Of a stretch of 64,000 nucleotides of DNA, positions 27,567 through 35,740 are shown one piece after another. The notes below the pieces were generated by a model. That model was not told the DNA's origin. It ran no database searches and saw nothing but the letters and a program-made list of their open reading frames with translations. The stretch's first letter is position 1. Each line of letters starts with the position of its first letter. Location of the stretch: positions 1-64,000 of the forward strand of contig NZ_CAKZLP010000066.1 of assembly GCF_937127095.1 (NCBI RefSeq), read 5' to 3'. Source of the stretch: an uncultured Amphritea sp. (GTDB lineage Bacteria > Pseudomonadota > Gammaproteobacteria > Pseudomonadales > Balneatricaceae). A program made the position numbers and the translations under genes.

Positions 27567-29428
27567 CACTTCACCTCCACAGCATTGATCTTATCGATAT
27601 TGAAGGCCGCGACGATGGCGTCGGGGGCGCAGGTGTTGGTGCACAGGTTGCAGCCGGTACACGCCGCCGTATCGATGTTAACAAAGGACAGCTCTTTCTC
27701 TCTGCCATTGGGCTTGATGACGGTCTCCCTGCGGCTGACGAGAATCGCGGGACAACCGACATCAAGGCAGTTGCTGCAGCCGGTACATTTGTCCTCATCT
27801 ACTTTAAGAGGCGGGAGCTTGCTATAGCGCTCGGTCAGGACACAGGGCTGATTGGTGATAATCACTGACGGCTCTTTTATCTTCACCTCTTCACGCAGCG
27901 CTTTGAACAGGGTCGGAAGCTCGTAAGGATTAACCTCGTGAATTCGTTCCGGCTTCACTCCCAGTGCTTCACAGAGCTTGCGGAAGTCGATTTGCAGGGT
28001 TGGCTCTCCGTGGATATTCAAACCGGAGGAGGGGGCGTTCTGACCACCGGTCATGCCCACCGCGCGGTTATCCAGCAATAGCACGGTGACATTGCCTTTG
28101 TTATAGGTGATATCCAGTAACCCCTGCATGCCCATATGCATAAAGGTTGAATCGCCAATCACGGCCAGAACGTTTTTATTCTGATCTGCCTCACTGCGTC
28201 CCTTATCAATACCCTGCGCCACACTCAGGGATGCCCCCATGCTGATGGTGGTATCCAGCGCATTCCAGGGATGACCGGCGCCGAGGGTATAACAGCCAAT
28301 ATCTCCGGCAATAATAGTGTTTTTGATATGGGAGAGGCAGTAGTAGATACCCAGATGGGGACAGGCAACGCAGAGGGTCGGTGGCCGGGGAAACAGCTCC
28401 TCAGTCGCGATTTGTTTATCTTCACAGGGCTTGCCCGATAGTTTATCGATGCAGGGGGCTAGTACCTGAGGTGATAGCTCGCCTATTCTGGGGAGAATAT
28501 CTTTGCCATAAAGGCTGATCCCTGCGGCGCGGAGTTCAGTCTCAAGCAGCGGCTCAACCTCTTCCACAATCACCAGTTTATCGACGGTTGCCGAAAACTG
28601 GCGGATTTTTTCGATGGGGGCCGGATGACTGAAACCGAGTTTCAATACCGGCGCCTCAGGGTAGGCCTCTTTCACATGGAAATAGGCTGCCCCGGAGGCA
28701 ACAAAGCCTATTGAGTTATCACGGCCGGTTTCAATGCGGTTAAGGGGATGAGTCTCGCTGACCTCTTTAAGTGTCAGGTCGCGGGCCATCATCAGCGGAA
28801 TCCGTTTGCGGGCATTGCCGGGCACCATGACATAGCGGGCCGGGTCTTTGGTAAAGTTTTTACGTTGATAGGTTTCGGCCGGGCTGCACACGACCACCCC
28901 TTTAACATGGCAGATCCGGGTGGTCAGGCGCACCATTACCGGCACGTCATATTGCTCTGACAGGCCAAACGCCAGCCGGGTCATCTCATAGGCTTCCTGG
29001 GCGTCCGCAGGCTCCAGTACGGGGATATGGGCAAAGCGGCCCCAGTAGCGGGAATCCTGTTCATTCTGCGAAGATGACAGACCAACATCATCCGCCACCA
29101 CGAGCACCAGACCACCGACTGCGCCGATCAGGGTCTGCGTCATCAGCGCATCAGAGGCGACATTTACCCCGACATGTTTCATCGCACACAGCGCCCGGCT
29201 ACCTGCCAGGGAGGCACCGATAGCCACTTCAAGCGAGACCTTCTCATTGATCGACCATTCGGTGTAGATCTCAGGATAGGCGGCGATAAACTCCAGAATC
29301 TCAGTGGAGGGGGTGCCCGGGTAAGCAGAGGCAACAGTGCAGCCGGCATCTCGCGCGGCTAGTGCTACGGCTTCATTACCGGAAATAAACTGACGCTGAT
29401 CCTGGCGGATGGGTTGGGGTGCGTTCAA
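27566..29428 (-). CDS. iorA: Indolepyruvate ferredoxin oxidoreductase, alpha subunit
   Basis: A 620-aa subunit: an N-terminal pyrimidine-binding domain (SGNEAVALAARDAGCTVASAYPGTPSTEI), a TPP/Mg-binding domain (GDIGCYTLGAGHPW, GDSTFMHMGMQGLLDITYNKGN) and a C-terminal ferredoxin-like module with two 4Fe-4S cysteine sets (CTGCSNCLDVGCP and CTGCNLCTNTCAP, about 570-610). The first set has unusual spacing, as is common in IorA. It acts in aromatic amino acid breakdown. It runs into iorB. An inverted repeat GAATCA-N8-TGATTC lies 59 bases upstream of the start. Confidence 0.95.
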   Translation of the reverse strand: MNAPQPIRQDQRQFISGNEAVALAARDAGCTVASAYPGTPSTEILEFIAAYPEIYTEWSINEKVSLEVAIGASLAGSRALCAMKHVGVNVASDALMTQTLIGAVGGLVLVVADDVGLSSSQNEQDSRYWGRFAHIPVLEPADAQEAYEMTRLAFGLSEQYDVPVMVRLTTRICHVKGVVVCSPAETYQRKNFTKDPARYVMVPGNARKRIPLMMARDLTLKEVSETHPLNRIETGRDNSIGFVASGAAYFHVKEAYPEAPVLKLGFSHPAPIEKIRQFSATVDKLVIVEEVEPLLETELRAAGISLYGKDILPRIGELSPQVLAPCIDKLSGKPCEDKQIATEELFPRPPTLCVACPHLGIYYCLSHIKNTIIAGDIGCYTLGAGHPWNALDTTISMGASLSVAQGIDKGRSEADQNKNVLAVIGDSTFMHMGMQGLLDITYNKGNVTVLLLDNRAVGMTGGQNAPSSGLNIHGEPTLQIDFRKLCEALGVKPERIHEVNPYELPTLFKALREEVKIKEPSVIITNQPCVLTERYSKLPPLKVDEDKCTGCSNCLDVGCPAILVSRRETVIKPNGREKELSFVNIDTAACTGCNLCTNTCAPDAIVAAFNIDKINAVEVK

Positions 29429-29486
29429 CAGAGGCTCCTTACGTTTTAAACCTGATAGTTTTTTTGATTGCTGTTGGTTTAAAAGT

Positions 29487-29518
29487 GAATCATAAAGGAG
29501 TGATTCTAAAACGAATCA
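29487..29518 (-). promoter_or_regulatory. Possible operator upstream of iorAB
   Basis: An inverted repeat GAATCA (29487-29492), N8, TGATTC (29501-29506) is followed by a further half-site GAATCA (29513-29518). The location 60-90 bases before iorA fits a regulator site; the regulator is unknown. Confidence 0.35.
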
Positions 29519-29621
29519 GGCCGATGCCAGGCTGACCTGTGTCAACGATAGCCGACAACTGCTGATCAAATGGTCGTATATGGCCCGGATGGGGGATAGC
29601 AGCGGCGCTGTCAAAGCCGTT

Positions 29622-29656
29622 GCTAGTCGTTAGACGTGGCTTCGCCACTTGCTAGG
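29622..29656 (+). repeat. CTAG-framed palindrome, copy 2
   Basis: TTAGACG, stem GTGGC / GCCAC with loop TTC, then TTGCTAGG, preceded by GCTAGTCG. Same frame as copies at 6162, 29759, 29791 and 53381, with a different stem. Confidence 0.65.
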
Positions 29657-29758
29657 AAAAGCCTTCTTTATTGAGGATAGGGGTGATTTAGGGAATAGAT
29701 GCTTTGTAAGAAGGTTGTTGATTGGGCAGAGGTGGATAATCCCGAGCAACGTCTTTTT

Positions 29759-29820
29759 CTAGCAAGGAAAGCGAAGCTTTCCGTCTAGCCACTAACAGGC
29801 GCGAAGCGCCGTTCTAGCGG
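29759..29820 (-). repeat. Two CTAG-framed palindromes in tandem, copies 3 and 4
   Basis: On the minus strand the first unit reads CTAGAACG with stem GGCGC / GCGCC around TTC, then TGTTAG; the second reads CTAGACG with stem GGAAAGC / GCTTTCC around TTC, then TTGCTAG. They are separated by TGG. The block ends one base before the ribE stop codon, so it lies in the ribE 3' region. Confidence 0.65.
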
Positions 29821-29821
29821 C

Positions 29822-30430
29822 TTAAGAGTTCTGCTGCATATACCGTTCGACGGTATCCACAACCGCCTGGGTCTGGCTGTCGACTTCCAGGTTTATCTTG
29901 TCGCCGACGGATGCTGTGCCAAAAATGGTCACGGTGAGGGTTTCCGGTATCAGATAGACGTTGAAGCGGTTGCCGAGCACTTCGCCGATGGTGAGACTGC
30001 AGCCGTTCAGAGATACGAACCCTTTGGGCAGTATATACTTCATCAATGCGGGCTCCACATCAAACCAGACGATGCGGTTGTCCTGGGGCTGTTCTATCTC
30101 GACGATGGTGGCCATGCCGTGGATATGACCGGAGAGCATGTGCCCGCCAATCTCATCACCGATGCGGGCGGCTCGCTCAAAATTAACCTTGTCTCCGGCC
30201 TTTAATTCACCGAGGTTGGTCACTCTGAGGGTTTCCATAATCAGGTCGAATCTTATCTGATTTGCGCTAAATTCCGTTATGGTGAGACAGGTGCCATTGA
30301 TGGCGACACTGGCGCCGGTTTGGAGGTTATCGCAGTGCTGTTGGGGCAACTCGAGTGTCAGCTGCATGAACTGATCTTTCATGACTGTCGTAATAACCTT
30401 GGCAGTGCCCTGAACAATACCGGTGAACAT
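29822..30430 (-). CDS. ribE: Riboflavin synthase alpha chain
   Basis: A 202-aa protein with the two lumazine-binding half-repeats of riboflavin synthase: MFTGIVQGTAKV opens repeat one with NGTCLTI, and GHMLSGHIHGMATIV opens repeat two with NGCSLTIGEV. It dismutates two 6,7-dimethyl-8-ribityllumazines to riboflavin. It stands alone, without ribA/B/D/H neighbours or a visible FMN riboswitch in the short upstream region, so it may be a second copy outside the main rib operon. A lumazine-binding non-enzymatic homologue is a less likely alternative. ATG 30430. Confidence 0.88.
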   Translation of the reverse strand: MFTGIVQGTAKVITTVMKDQFMQLTLELPQQHCDNLQTGASVAINGTCLTITEFSANQIRFDLIMETLRVTNLGELKAGDKVNFERAARIGDEIGGHMLSGHIHGMATIVEIEQPQDNRIVWFDVEPALMKYILPKGFVSLNGCSLTIGEVLGNRFNVYLIPETLTVTIFGTASVGDKINLEVDSQTQAVVDTVERYMQQNS

Positions 30431-30538
30431 AATGGTTTCCTGTTAGTTTCTGACTGGAGTTTCTTTACTGAACTATCTATTACTGGGCTATGTTTATAAA
30501 GACTGGCAGCTTATATTGCAATGTTTGAGGAGATCTAT

Positions 30539-31444
30539 ATGAAGGTTCTGATCAGTGGTGGTACCGGTTTTATTGGTCGTCATCTTATCCCCCGGCTGTT
30601 GGATTATGACCATGAACCGGTGGTTTTGACCCGTTCGGAAGCGAAAGCCCGAGCACTGTTTGGTTCCTCCGTCAGGGTGATCACCGATCTGAAACAGATT
30701 GTCAATGATGAGCAGGTTGACGCAATCATCAACCTGGCAGGTGAGGGGATTGCGGATAAGCGCTGGAGTGAAGAGCGTAAGCAGGTGTTAGTCGACAGCC
30801 GTATCGACATGACTGCCGATCTGATCTCGCTGATTATGCGGCTTGAACGCAACCCTGAGGTATTGATCAGTGGTTCTGCTATCGGCTTTTATGGTTGTCG
30901 CAGCGATGATCTTCAGCTGGATGAGCGTGGAGAGGTTGTTGATGATTATACCCACCGGTTATGTAAACACTGGGAAAGTGAAGCGCTTAAGGCGCAGTCG
31001 ATGGGGGTCAGGGTTTGTCTGATAAGAACCGGTGTCGTGTTGGGCGAAGGAGGCGCTTTGGCAAAAATGTTGCCGGCTTTTAAGCTTGGACTGGGTGGCC
31101 CGGTTGCCCGGGGTGATCAGTGGATGTCCTGGATTCATATGGACGATCAGGTGGAAGCTATCAGTATGATGCTCACCCATCCTGAATTTAACGGGGCTTA
31201 TAACCTGACGGCCCCTGAGGCGGTGACCAATGACGACTTCAGTCAGGGGCTGGCTGCGGCGTTGTCAAGGCCGTCATGGCTAAGGGTGCCCGCGGTGGTG
31301 CTGGATCTGATGCTGGGAGAGGGCAGTGATCTGTTGGTTAAGGGGCAGCGGGTCTACCCTAAACGGTTGCTCGACGCCGGTTATAAGTTTGCCTACCCGG
31401 ATCTGACAACTGCGCTAAATCAGGTGCTGGCGCACAAAGACTGA
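30539..31444 (+). CDS. TIGR01777-family (YfcH-like) NAD(P)-binding epimerase
   Basis: A 301-aa short-chain dehydrogenase-like protein. The N-terminus MKVLISGGTGFIGRHLIPRL holds the GGTGFIG nucleotide-binding motif; ISGSAIGFYGCRSDD and the C-terminal DUF1731 region (RPSWLRVPAVVLDLMLGEGSDLL) mark the TIGR01777 family. Substrate unknown. ATG 30539 has GAGGAG six bases upstream; the frame from 30521 is only an extension through that site. Divergent from ribE. Confidence 0.9.
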   Translation: MKVLISGGTGFIGRHLIPRLLDYDHEPVVLTRSEAKARALFGSSVRVITDLKQIVNDEQVDAIINLAGEGIADKRWSEERKQVLVDSRIDMTADLISLIMRLERNPEVLISGSAIGFYGCRSDDLQLDERGEVVDDYTHRLCKHWESEALKAQSMGVRVCLIRTGVVLGEGGALAKMLPAFKLGLGGPVARGDQWMSWIHMDDQVEAISMMLTHPEFNGAYNLTAPEAVTNDDFSQGLAAALSRPSWLRVPAVVLDLMLGEGSDLLVKGQRVYPKRLLDAGYKFAYPDLTTALNQVLAHKD

Positions 31445-31498
31445 CAGAGCCTATGAGACAAACGCGTTAATACAAGAGATTGTCTTTTATGATCAGGA

Positions 31499-33286
31499 TT
31501 ATCGGGTATTTCGTAACTGGCTGTCTCTGATATGTTCAAGCGCCTTAGCCAGGAGGTCTCCGGACCATTGGCCGGATTCGGAACCACTGATATAGCTTTC
31601 CATATCCATTAACAGTAATTCGAGGGTTTTACTGTTACTTACCTCGCTCAGGTCGAGGCTGTCTGACAATGTATTGCCGGGCCAGAATAGTCTTGCCCAG
31701 TCTAGTATTAACAACCGGGATTCAAGCGGAAGGTCGTTATAGCAAGCATCGAGCGCTTTTTTGAAGGCTTGCTGTTCATTTTCCAACATCCGCTTGAGCT
31801 GGTTTTGTCCGCTTTCACTTTTAGCACTGTCTTCCTGAGCCCTGTCCTGAGGAATATTCTGTTGGCTGGCCGAGTTCCGACGAAGATGCTCTGAAGCCGG
31901 GTTAGCGGCAACATTTTTTTGTCGATGACCCGAGAACAGCGTGCCTGGTTTATCGTCTAGCTCGCCTATATCGAACTTCTTGCGGCGCTGGGATGAGTGG
32001 CTATAGAGCCACCCCAGTGAAGAGATAATGGCTATGGCGGTTAGCAGCCAGACCAATACCCGCATACTGTTGTTATTGAGATCCTCTTCAGGAGGGCTTG
32101 CAGAGACCTCAGTAACAGGCGCTTCAGCCATTTTTGTGGCGCTGACCGACGCTTCTTCAACCGCAGCCGGTTCAATTTTAAGAACAACCTTGTCTAACCG
32201 GACTCTCTCACTTTTATCTGAGTTTATATCCCACCAGGGAATAATGATCTCCGGCAGTGTCACTTCACCCCGTTCTGCCGGGGTTATGCGGACTGTTTCT
32301 GTCCGGCTACTGGAAATACCTTTAACGGTGACGTTCTGCTCAAGGCTGACATCCTCTACGGTGATCTGTGCCAGTTCATTGCGTAGCGGCATCAGGGCGG
32401 GTAACTGATCTGCCATCAGCCCTTCAGCGCTGATTTTCAGGATACGTAACTGGCTTTCACCCAGCACCAGACTGTTGTCCTCAGTGGTGAGGTCTTCGAG
32501 TGTCAGTTTGGCAGCGGGTAACCAGTAACCACGAATGGTCTGCGATACCCGGGGTAATACATCAACGTTTATCGGGTCTGTGTTGAGCTCAGGGGTTCCC
32601 GGGCCAGCACTGAAGTGCGCCGGGGGAATCGTGAACGGGCCGTTCTGCTCGGGAAATATTGCATAACTTTGCTCGGTGACCAGGTAGGCCTGCCCCTTCA
32701 TCTGGCGGGTGTATTGCTGCTTATCACCCAGTGGTAAAACCTTTGTACCCGGAATTACGAGTTCAGACAGGGTAGACATGGGTGGCAGCTCGTCAAGATG
32801 AAACAGACGGATGCTGTAAAGCAGCTGGCTGTTTTGATAAACCTCGTAACTATCAGTTGAACTTTCCAGAAACGCATCGCTGCTGATTAGTGCAGCTGCG
32901 CCGGCAATACCTTCCACTGTAATTAGTTGTGGCTGGCTATATTCGTTATTCAGCTGCAGGGGAGGAATCTGCAGATCACCAGTCCGGCGGGGCCGCAGCA
33001 GGATTTTCCAGCGAGTAGTGTTGTGGTTGGCTCCGTTTGCATAGCTGGAAACCGTCATCTGTTTACTACCCAGAAAATGAAAGTCACGGGTTAGTGGGGA
33101 AAAGTCCGGGCGGCTGGCAGTGCGCTGATCCACCTCAACGGTGAGTTGGATTGTTTCTCCTTCGGTAATGGCAAAGCGGTCAGGAAAAACAGTCAGCTGC
33201 GCCCAGGCTGTGGGCGTAGCAAACGCCATCAGTGCGGCAATAAGTCCGGCAATAAGGTAATGGGTATGATGAAACGTCTGCGACAT
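31499..33286 (-). CDS. BatD-like protein
   Basis: A 595-aa protein with a signal peptide (cleavage near TAWAQLTVFPD, about 29), a long periplasmic beta-rich region (about 30-400), one membrane helix (about 408-425, VLVWLLTAIAIISSLGWLY) and a charged cytoplasmic C-terminus. The N-terminal DRFAITEGETIQLTVEVDQ and GSKQMTVSSYANG segments are BatD (DUF/BatD oxygen-tolerance family) signatures. BatD usually sits with MoxR, DUF58, BatA and BatB; here it stands alone, while a separate MoxR-DUF58 pair lies 7 kb away. Confidence 0.82.
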   Translation of the reverse strand: MSQTFHHTHYLIAGLIAALMAFATPTAWAQLTVFPDRFAITEGETIQLTVEVDQRTASRPDFSPLTRDFHFLGSKQMTVSSYANGANHNTTRWKILLRPRRTGDLQIPPLQLNNEYSQPQLITVEGIAGAAALISSDAFLESSTDSYEVYQNSQLLYSIRLFHLDELPPMSTLSELVIPGTKVLPLGDKQQYTRQMKGQAYLVTEQSYAIFPEQNGPFTIPPAHFSAGPGTPELNTDPINVDVLPRVSQTIRGYWLPAAKLTLEDLTTEDNSLVLGESQLRILKISAEGLMADQLPALMPLRNELAQITVEDVSLEQNVTVKGISSSRTETVRITPAERGEVTLPEIIIPWWDINSDKSERVRLDKVVLKIEPAAVEEASVSATKMAEAPVTEVSASPPEEDLNNNSMRVLVWLLTAIAIISSLGWLYSHSSQRRKKFDIGELDDKPGTLFSGHRQKNVAANPASEHLRRNSASQQNIPQDRAQEDSAKSESGQNQLKRMLENEQQAFKKALDACYNDLPLESRLLILDWARLFWPGNTLSDSLDLSEVSNSKTLELLLMDMESYISGSESGQWSGDLLAKALEHIRDSQLRNTR

Positions 33287-33647
33287 AAGTGGGTTTATCT
33301 CCGGTTTTGAGGCCGGCTCCAGAACGCGTATTACTGGTCGTTCGATACAGATTAATGCTGCCCGCTGGGCGGCTGTCGTACCGCTGATGCAACCGTAGCA
33401 TAACTGAAAAAAGGAAGGAAAAGATATCTTTTGCCAAGATATAACTTATTGTTTTTGCTGAATATCAGTTTCATCCAGTGTTATTTGATCTTTACATTCC
33501 GGCAGGACTATCTAATTACCCGAAAACGATCCGGAGATACTGCGTGGGCCGGCTGGTGTCGATAGCAGTGGCGCAGCCCGGTTGCTGACAGTAGAATACT
33601 GCCACATGCCAGCCTACGGGCGATGATTTTCTATCTAATATGATCCT
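33287..33647. other. Non-coding stretch between batD-like and DUF2835 genes
   Basis: These 361 bases separate two divergent genes and should hold both promoters. No ORF with a ribosome-binding site, no repeat and no RNA gene could be supported. Confidence 0.4.
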
Positions 33648-33866
33648 ATGCAGCAGATAATTGTTGATATCAGTTTAACTCAGGAACAGTATCTGGCTCA
33701 CTATCGCCAGCAGGTCAAGGATGTTGTGGCTGTGAGTCGAGATGGCAGACGAGTGCGGTTTCCATCCGCATTGTTGCAACCGTACCTGTTACATAATGGA
33801 ATTCAGGGTAGTTTTCGCATCTGGTTTACCGATGCGGGAAAGTTTAGTTCTATCGAACGACTCTGA
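33648..33866 (+). CDS. DUF2835 protein
   Basis: A 72-aa protein matching DUF2835: starts MQQIIVDISLTQEQYLAHYR, then VVAVSRDGRRVRFPSALLQPYL and GSFRIWFTDAGKFSSIERL. Function unknown; the PilZ-like size and pattern are only suggestive. It precedes pyrD by 64 bases but pyrD has its own strong promoter in between. Confidence 0.88.
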   Translation: MQQIIVDISLTQEQYLAHYRQQVKDVVAVSRDGRRVRFPSALLQPYLLHNGIQGSFRIWFTDAGKFSSIERL

Positions 33867-33871
33867 TTTTT

Positions 33872-33900
33872 TTACAGCGCCCGCGGCATTGCATATAATG
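33872..33900 (+). promoter_or_regulatory. Sigma-70 promoter of pyrD
   Basis: TTTACA (33872-33877), 17-base spacer, TATAAT (33895-33900). Predicted transcription start near 33907, about 24 bases before the pyrD start. Confidence 0.8.
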
Positions 33901-33930
33901 CCCGCACTTTAAATTGACTTGTGGTAACCC

Positions 33931-34956
33931 ATGCTCTATCAAGCTGCCCGATCTCTGTTGTTTAAGCTCGACCCTGAAACGGCCCATGACCTGTCGCTGA
34001 ACAGTTTGAGCCTGATGTCCAGCGTCGGATTAAATACACTCTTACGTGTAAAAACACTTAGCCAACCGGTTGAAGTGATGGGAATTCAGTTCCCGAATCC
34101 TGTTGGACTGGCCGCCGGGCTGGATAAAAACGGCATCGCTATCGATGGTATGGCGGCGCTGGGGTTCGGTTTTATTGAGGTGGGTACGGTAACCCCAAGG
34201 CCGCAGCCGGGTAATCCTCAGCCCCGGTTATTCCGGATTCCGGAGCATCAGGCGATTATCAACCGTATGGGCTTTAATAATCAGGGTGTCGACAGGCTCC
34301 TGAAAAATATAGAGAAGAGTCGTTTCGACGGTGTTCTGGGTATCAATATAGGTAAGAATTTTGATACGCCGGTCGAGAATGCTATTGATGATTATCTGAT
34401 CTGCATGCGCAAGGTGTACGACAAGGCTACCTATATTACGGTGAACGTTTCCTCTCCCAATACCCCCGGGTTACGTTCATTGCAGTTCGGTGACTCCCTG
34501 AACGAGTTGCTGGCGGCGCTGAAGACAGAACAGGCTCGCCTGGTTCAGCTGCATGGTAAATATGTTCCGGTGGCGGTGAAGATTGCCCCGGATATGAGTG
34601 AAGATGAGTTTGGTCTGGTTGCCGCTGCACTCAAGTCCTATGAGATGGATGGTGTGATTGCGACGAATACAACCCTGTCGCGAAATGGTGTTGAAGATTC
34701 GCCGGTCGCACAGGAAGCTGGCGGGCTGAGTGGTGTGCCGGTGCGAAATGCTGCCACGAAAGCGATCCGCATTCTGGCTCGTGAGCTGGATGGTGCGCTG
34801 CCGATTATTGGTGTGGGCGGTATCACTAACGGTTTTGATGCGGCGGAAAAGATAGAGGCGGGGGCTTCACTGGTGCAGGTGTATACCGGTTTTATCTATC
34901 GTGGACCTGAGCTGATCTCTGAGTCTGTTAAGGCGATTGCAGAGCTTTCTGGTTGA
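33931..34956 (+). CDS. pyrD: Dihydroorotate dehydrogenase (quinone), class 2
   Basis: A 341-aa inner-membrane-associated FMN enzyme that oxidises dihydroorotate to orotate with ubiquinone in pyrimidine synthesis. Class 2 features: N-terminal helical quinone tunnel ([21 protein letters not shown]), [12 protein letters not shown], and the catalytic serine region [15 protein letters not shown]. The FMN-phosphate site is GVGGITNG. The stop codon falls inside the first copy of a 13-base tandem repeat. Confidence 0.97.
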   Translation: MLYQAARSLLFKLDPETAHDLSLNSLSLMSSVGLNTLLRVKTLSQPVEVMGIQFPNPVGLAAGLDKNGIAIDGMAALGFGFIEVGTVTPRPQPGNPQPRLFRIPEHQAIINRMGFNNQGVDRLLKNIEKSRFDGVLGINIGKNFDTPVENAIDDYLICMRKVYDKATYITVNVSSPNTPGLRSLQFGDSLNELLAALKTEQARLVQLHGKYVPVAVKIAPDMSEDEFGLVAAALKSYEMDGVIATNTTLSRNGVEDSPVAQEAGGLSGVPVRNAATKAIRILARELDGALPIIGVGGITNGFDAAEKIEAGASLVQVYTGFIYRGPELISESVKAIAELSG

Positions 34957-34992
34957 GCCTTTTAGTTGAGCCATTTAGTTGAGCTTTTTAGA
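34954..34992 (+). repeat. 13-base tandem repeat over the pyrD stop
   Basis: Three copies: TTGAGCCTTTTAG, TTGAGCCATTTAG, TTGAGCTTTTTAG. The pyrD TGA is in the first copy, so copies two and three are extra 3' sequence. Confidence 0.75.
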
Positions 34993-35032
34993 TAAGCTTA
35001 TAAGCTGAACCTAAGCGGGTAATCCCAAACGT

Positions 35033-35060
35033 AAGAAAGGCTCCTGAAGGAGCCTTTCTT
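35033..35060. terminator. Bidirectional terminator between pyrD and rmf
   Basis: A perfect 12-bp stem AAGAAAGGCTCC / GGAGCCTTTCTT with loop TGAA, between convergent genes and with T-rich ends both ways. Confidence 0.8.
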
Positions 35061-35099
35061 GTATGTTCTTAACAGGTTGATTAAGTGTCAGTGGTTCGG

Positions 35100-35306
35100 T
35101 TAGTGCAGAGATGGATTAATGTGTATAGCCGAGACACCCGACTGACCATTCCAATGTGCTTCACGACCTTCACGCCACCCACTCATCCAGTGGGTTCTGA
35201 GGTCTCCGATTGTTACTGGGCACTCGTCTTTTGATTTGCCTACGAGTCCGGCGGTAAAGCCGCGGTTGAAAAGTACTGAAGAACGATCACGTTTTTGTCT
35301 CTTCAT
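35100..35306 (-). CDS. rmf: Ribosome modulation factor
   Basis: A 68-aa basic protein, MKRQKRDRSSVLFNRGFTAG, with the RMF core CPVTIGDLRTHWMSGWREGR. RMF binds the 30S subunit and drives 70S dimerisation to inactive 100S ribosomes in stationary phase. In many gammaproteobacteria rmf lies next to rlmKL and pyrD, as here. ATG 35306 with GAGG upstream. Confidence 0.95.
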   Translation of the reverse strand: MKRQKRDRSSVLFNRGFTAGLVGKSKDECPVTIGDLRTHWMSGWREGREAHWNGQSGVSAIHINPSLH

Positions 35307-35740
35307 ATAAAGACGCCTCTATATAGTTCTTAATATTTTCAGGCAGTTTACTGATACCACGGCCGTTGGTGCGAAAGCTGATTGTCAGTCTTTCTGATTC
35401 CCTGCCGTCTCAGTAAACCCGGTTACTGTGACTCAATTGCTCCTGTGGTTGGTGTGTTGACTGATTAAATTTTGAACTTCACAGAAATCCACAATGGCTT
35501 AAACGGAATCGGGTGTGTAATTAAAAAAAAGTATTAAGAATTCGATTTTAATAAAATTGTCACAAACGCATCTGCAAAAAGATCATTACTTCAATGGTTT
35601 GCACCGGGGTTTTAAAACAGTGAGATCTGATTGAAAAAAATTCACTTTACTGTAGTTTCTTTTGAATTCGTATCTTTGTCATTGGTCTTAAAAGCGTTTG
35701 CCGTTAATATGCCCGTTCTTAAATGAGGTATTCCCTGAGT
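35307..35740. other. Divergent promoter region of rmf and rlmKL
   Basis: These 434 AT-rich bases include A runs at 35524-35531 and 35634-35640. A TATATA box lies about 20 bases before rmf (35320-35325). No ORF or RNA gene is supported. Confidence 0.4.
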
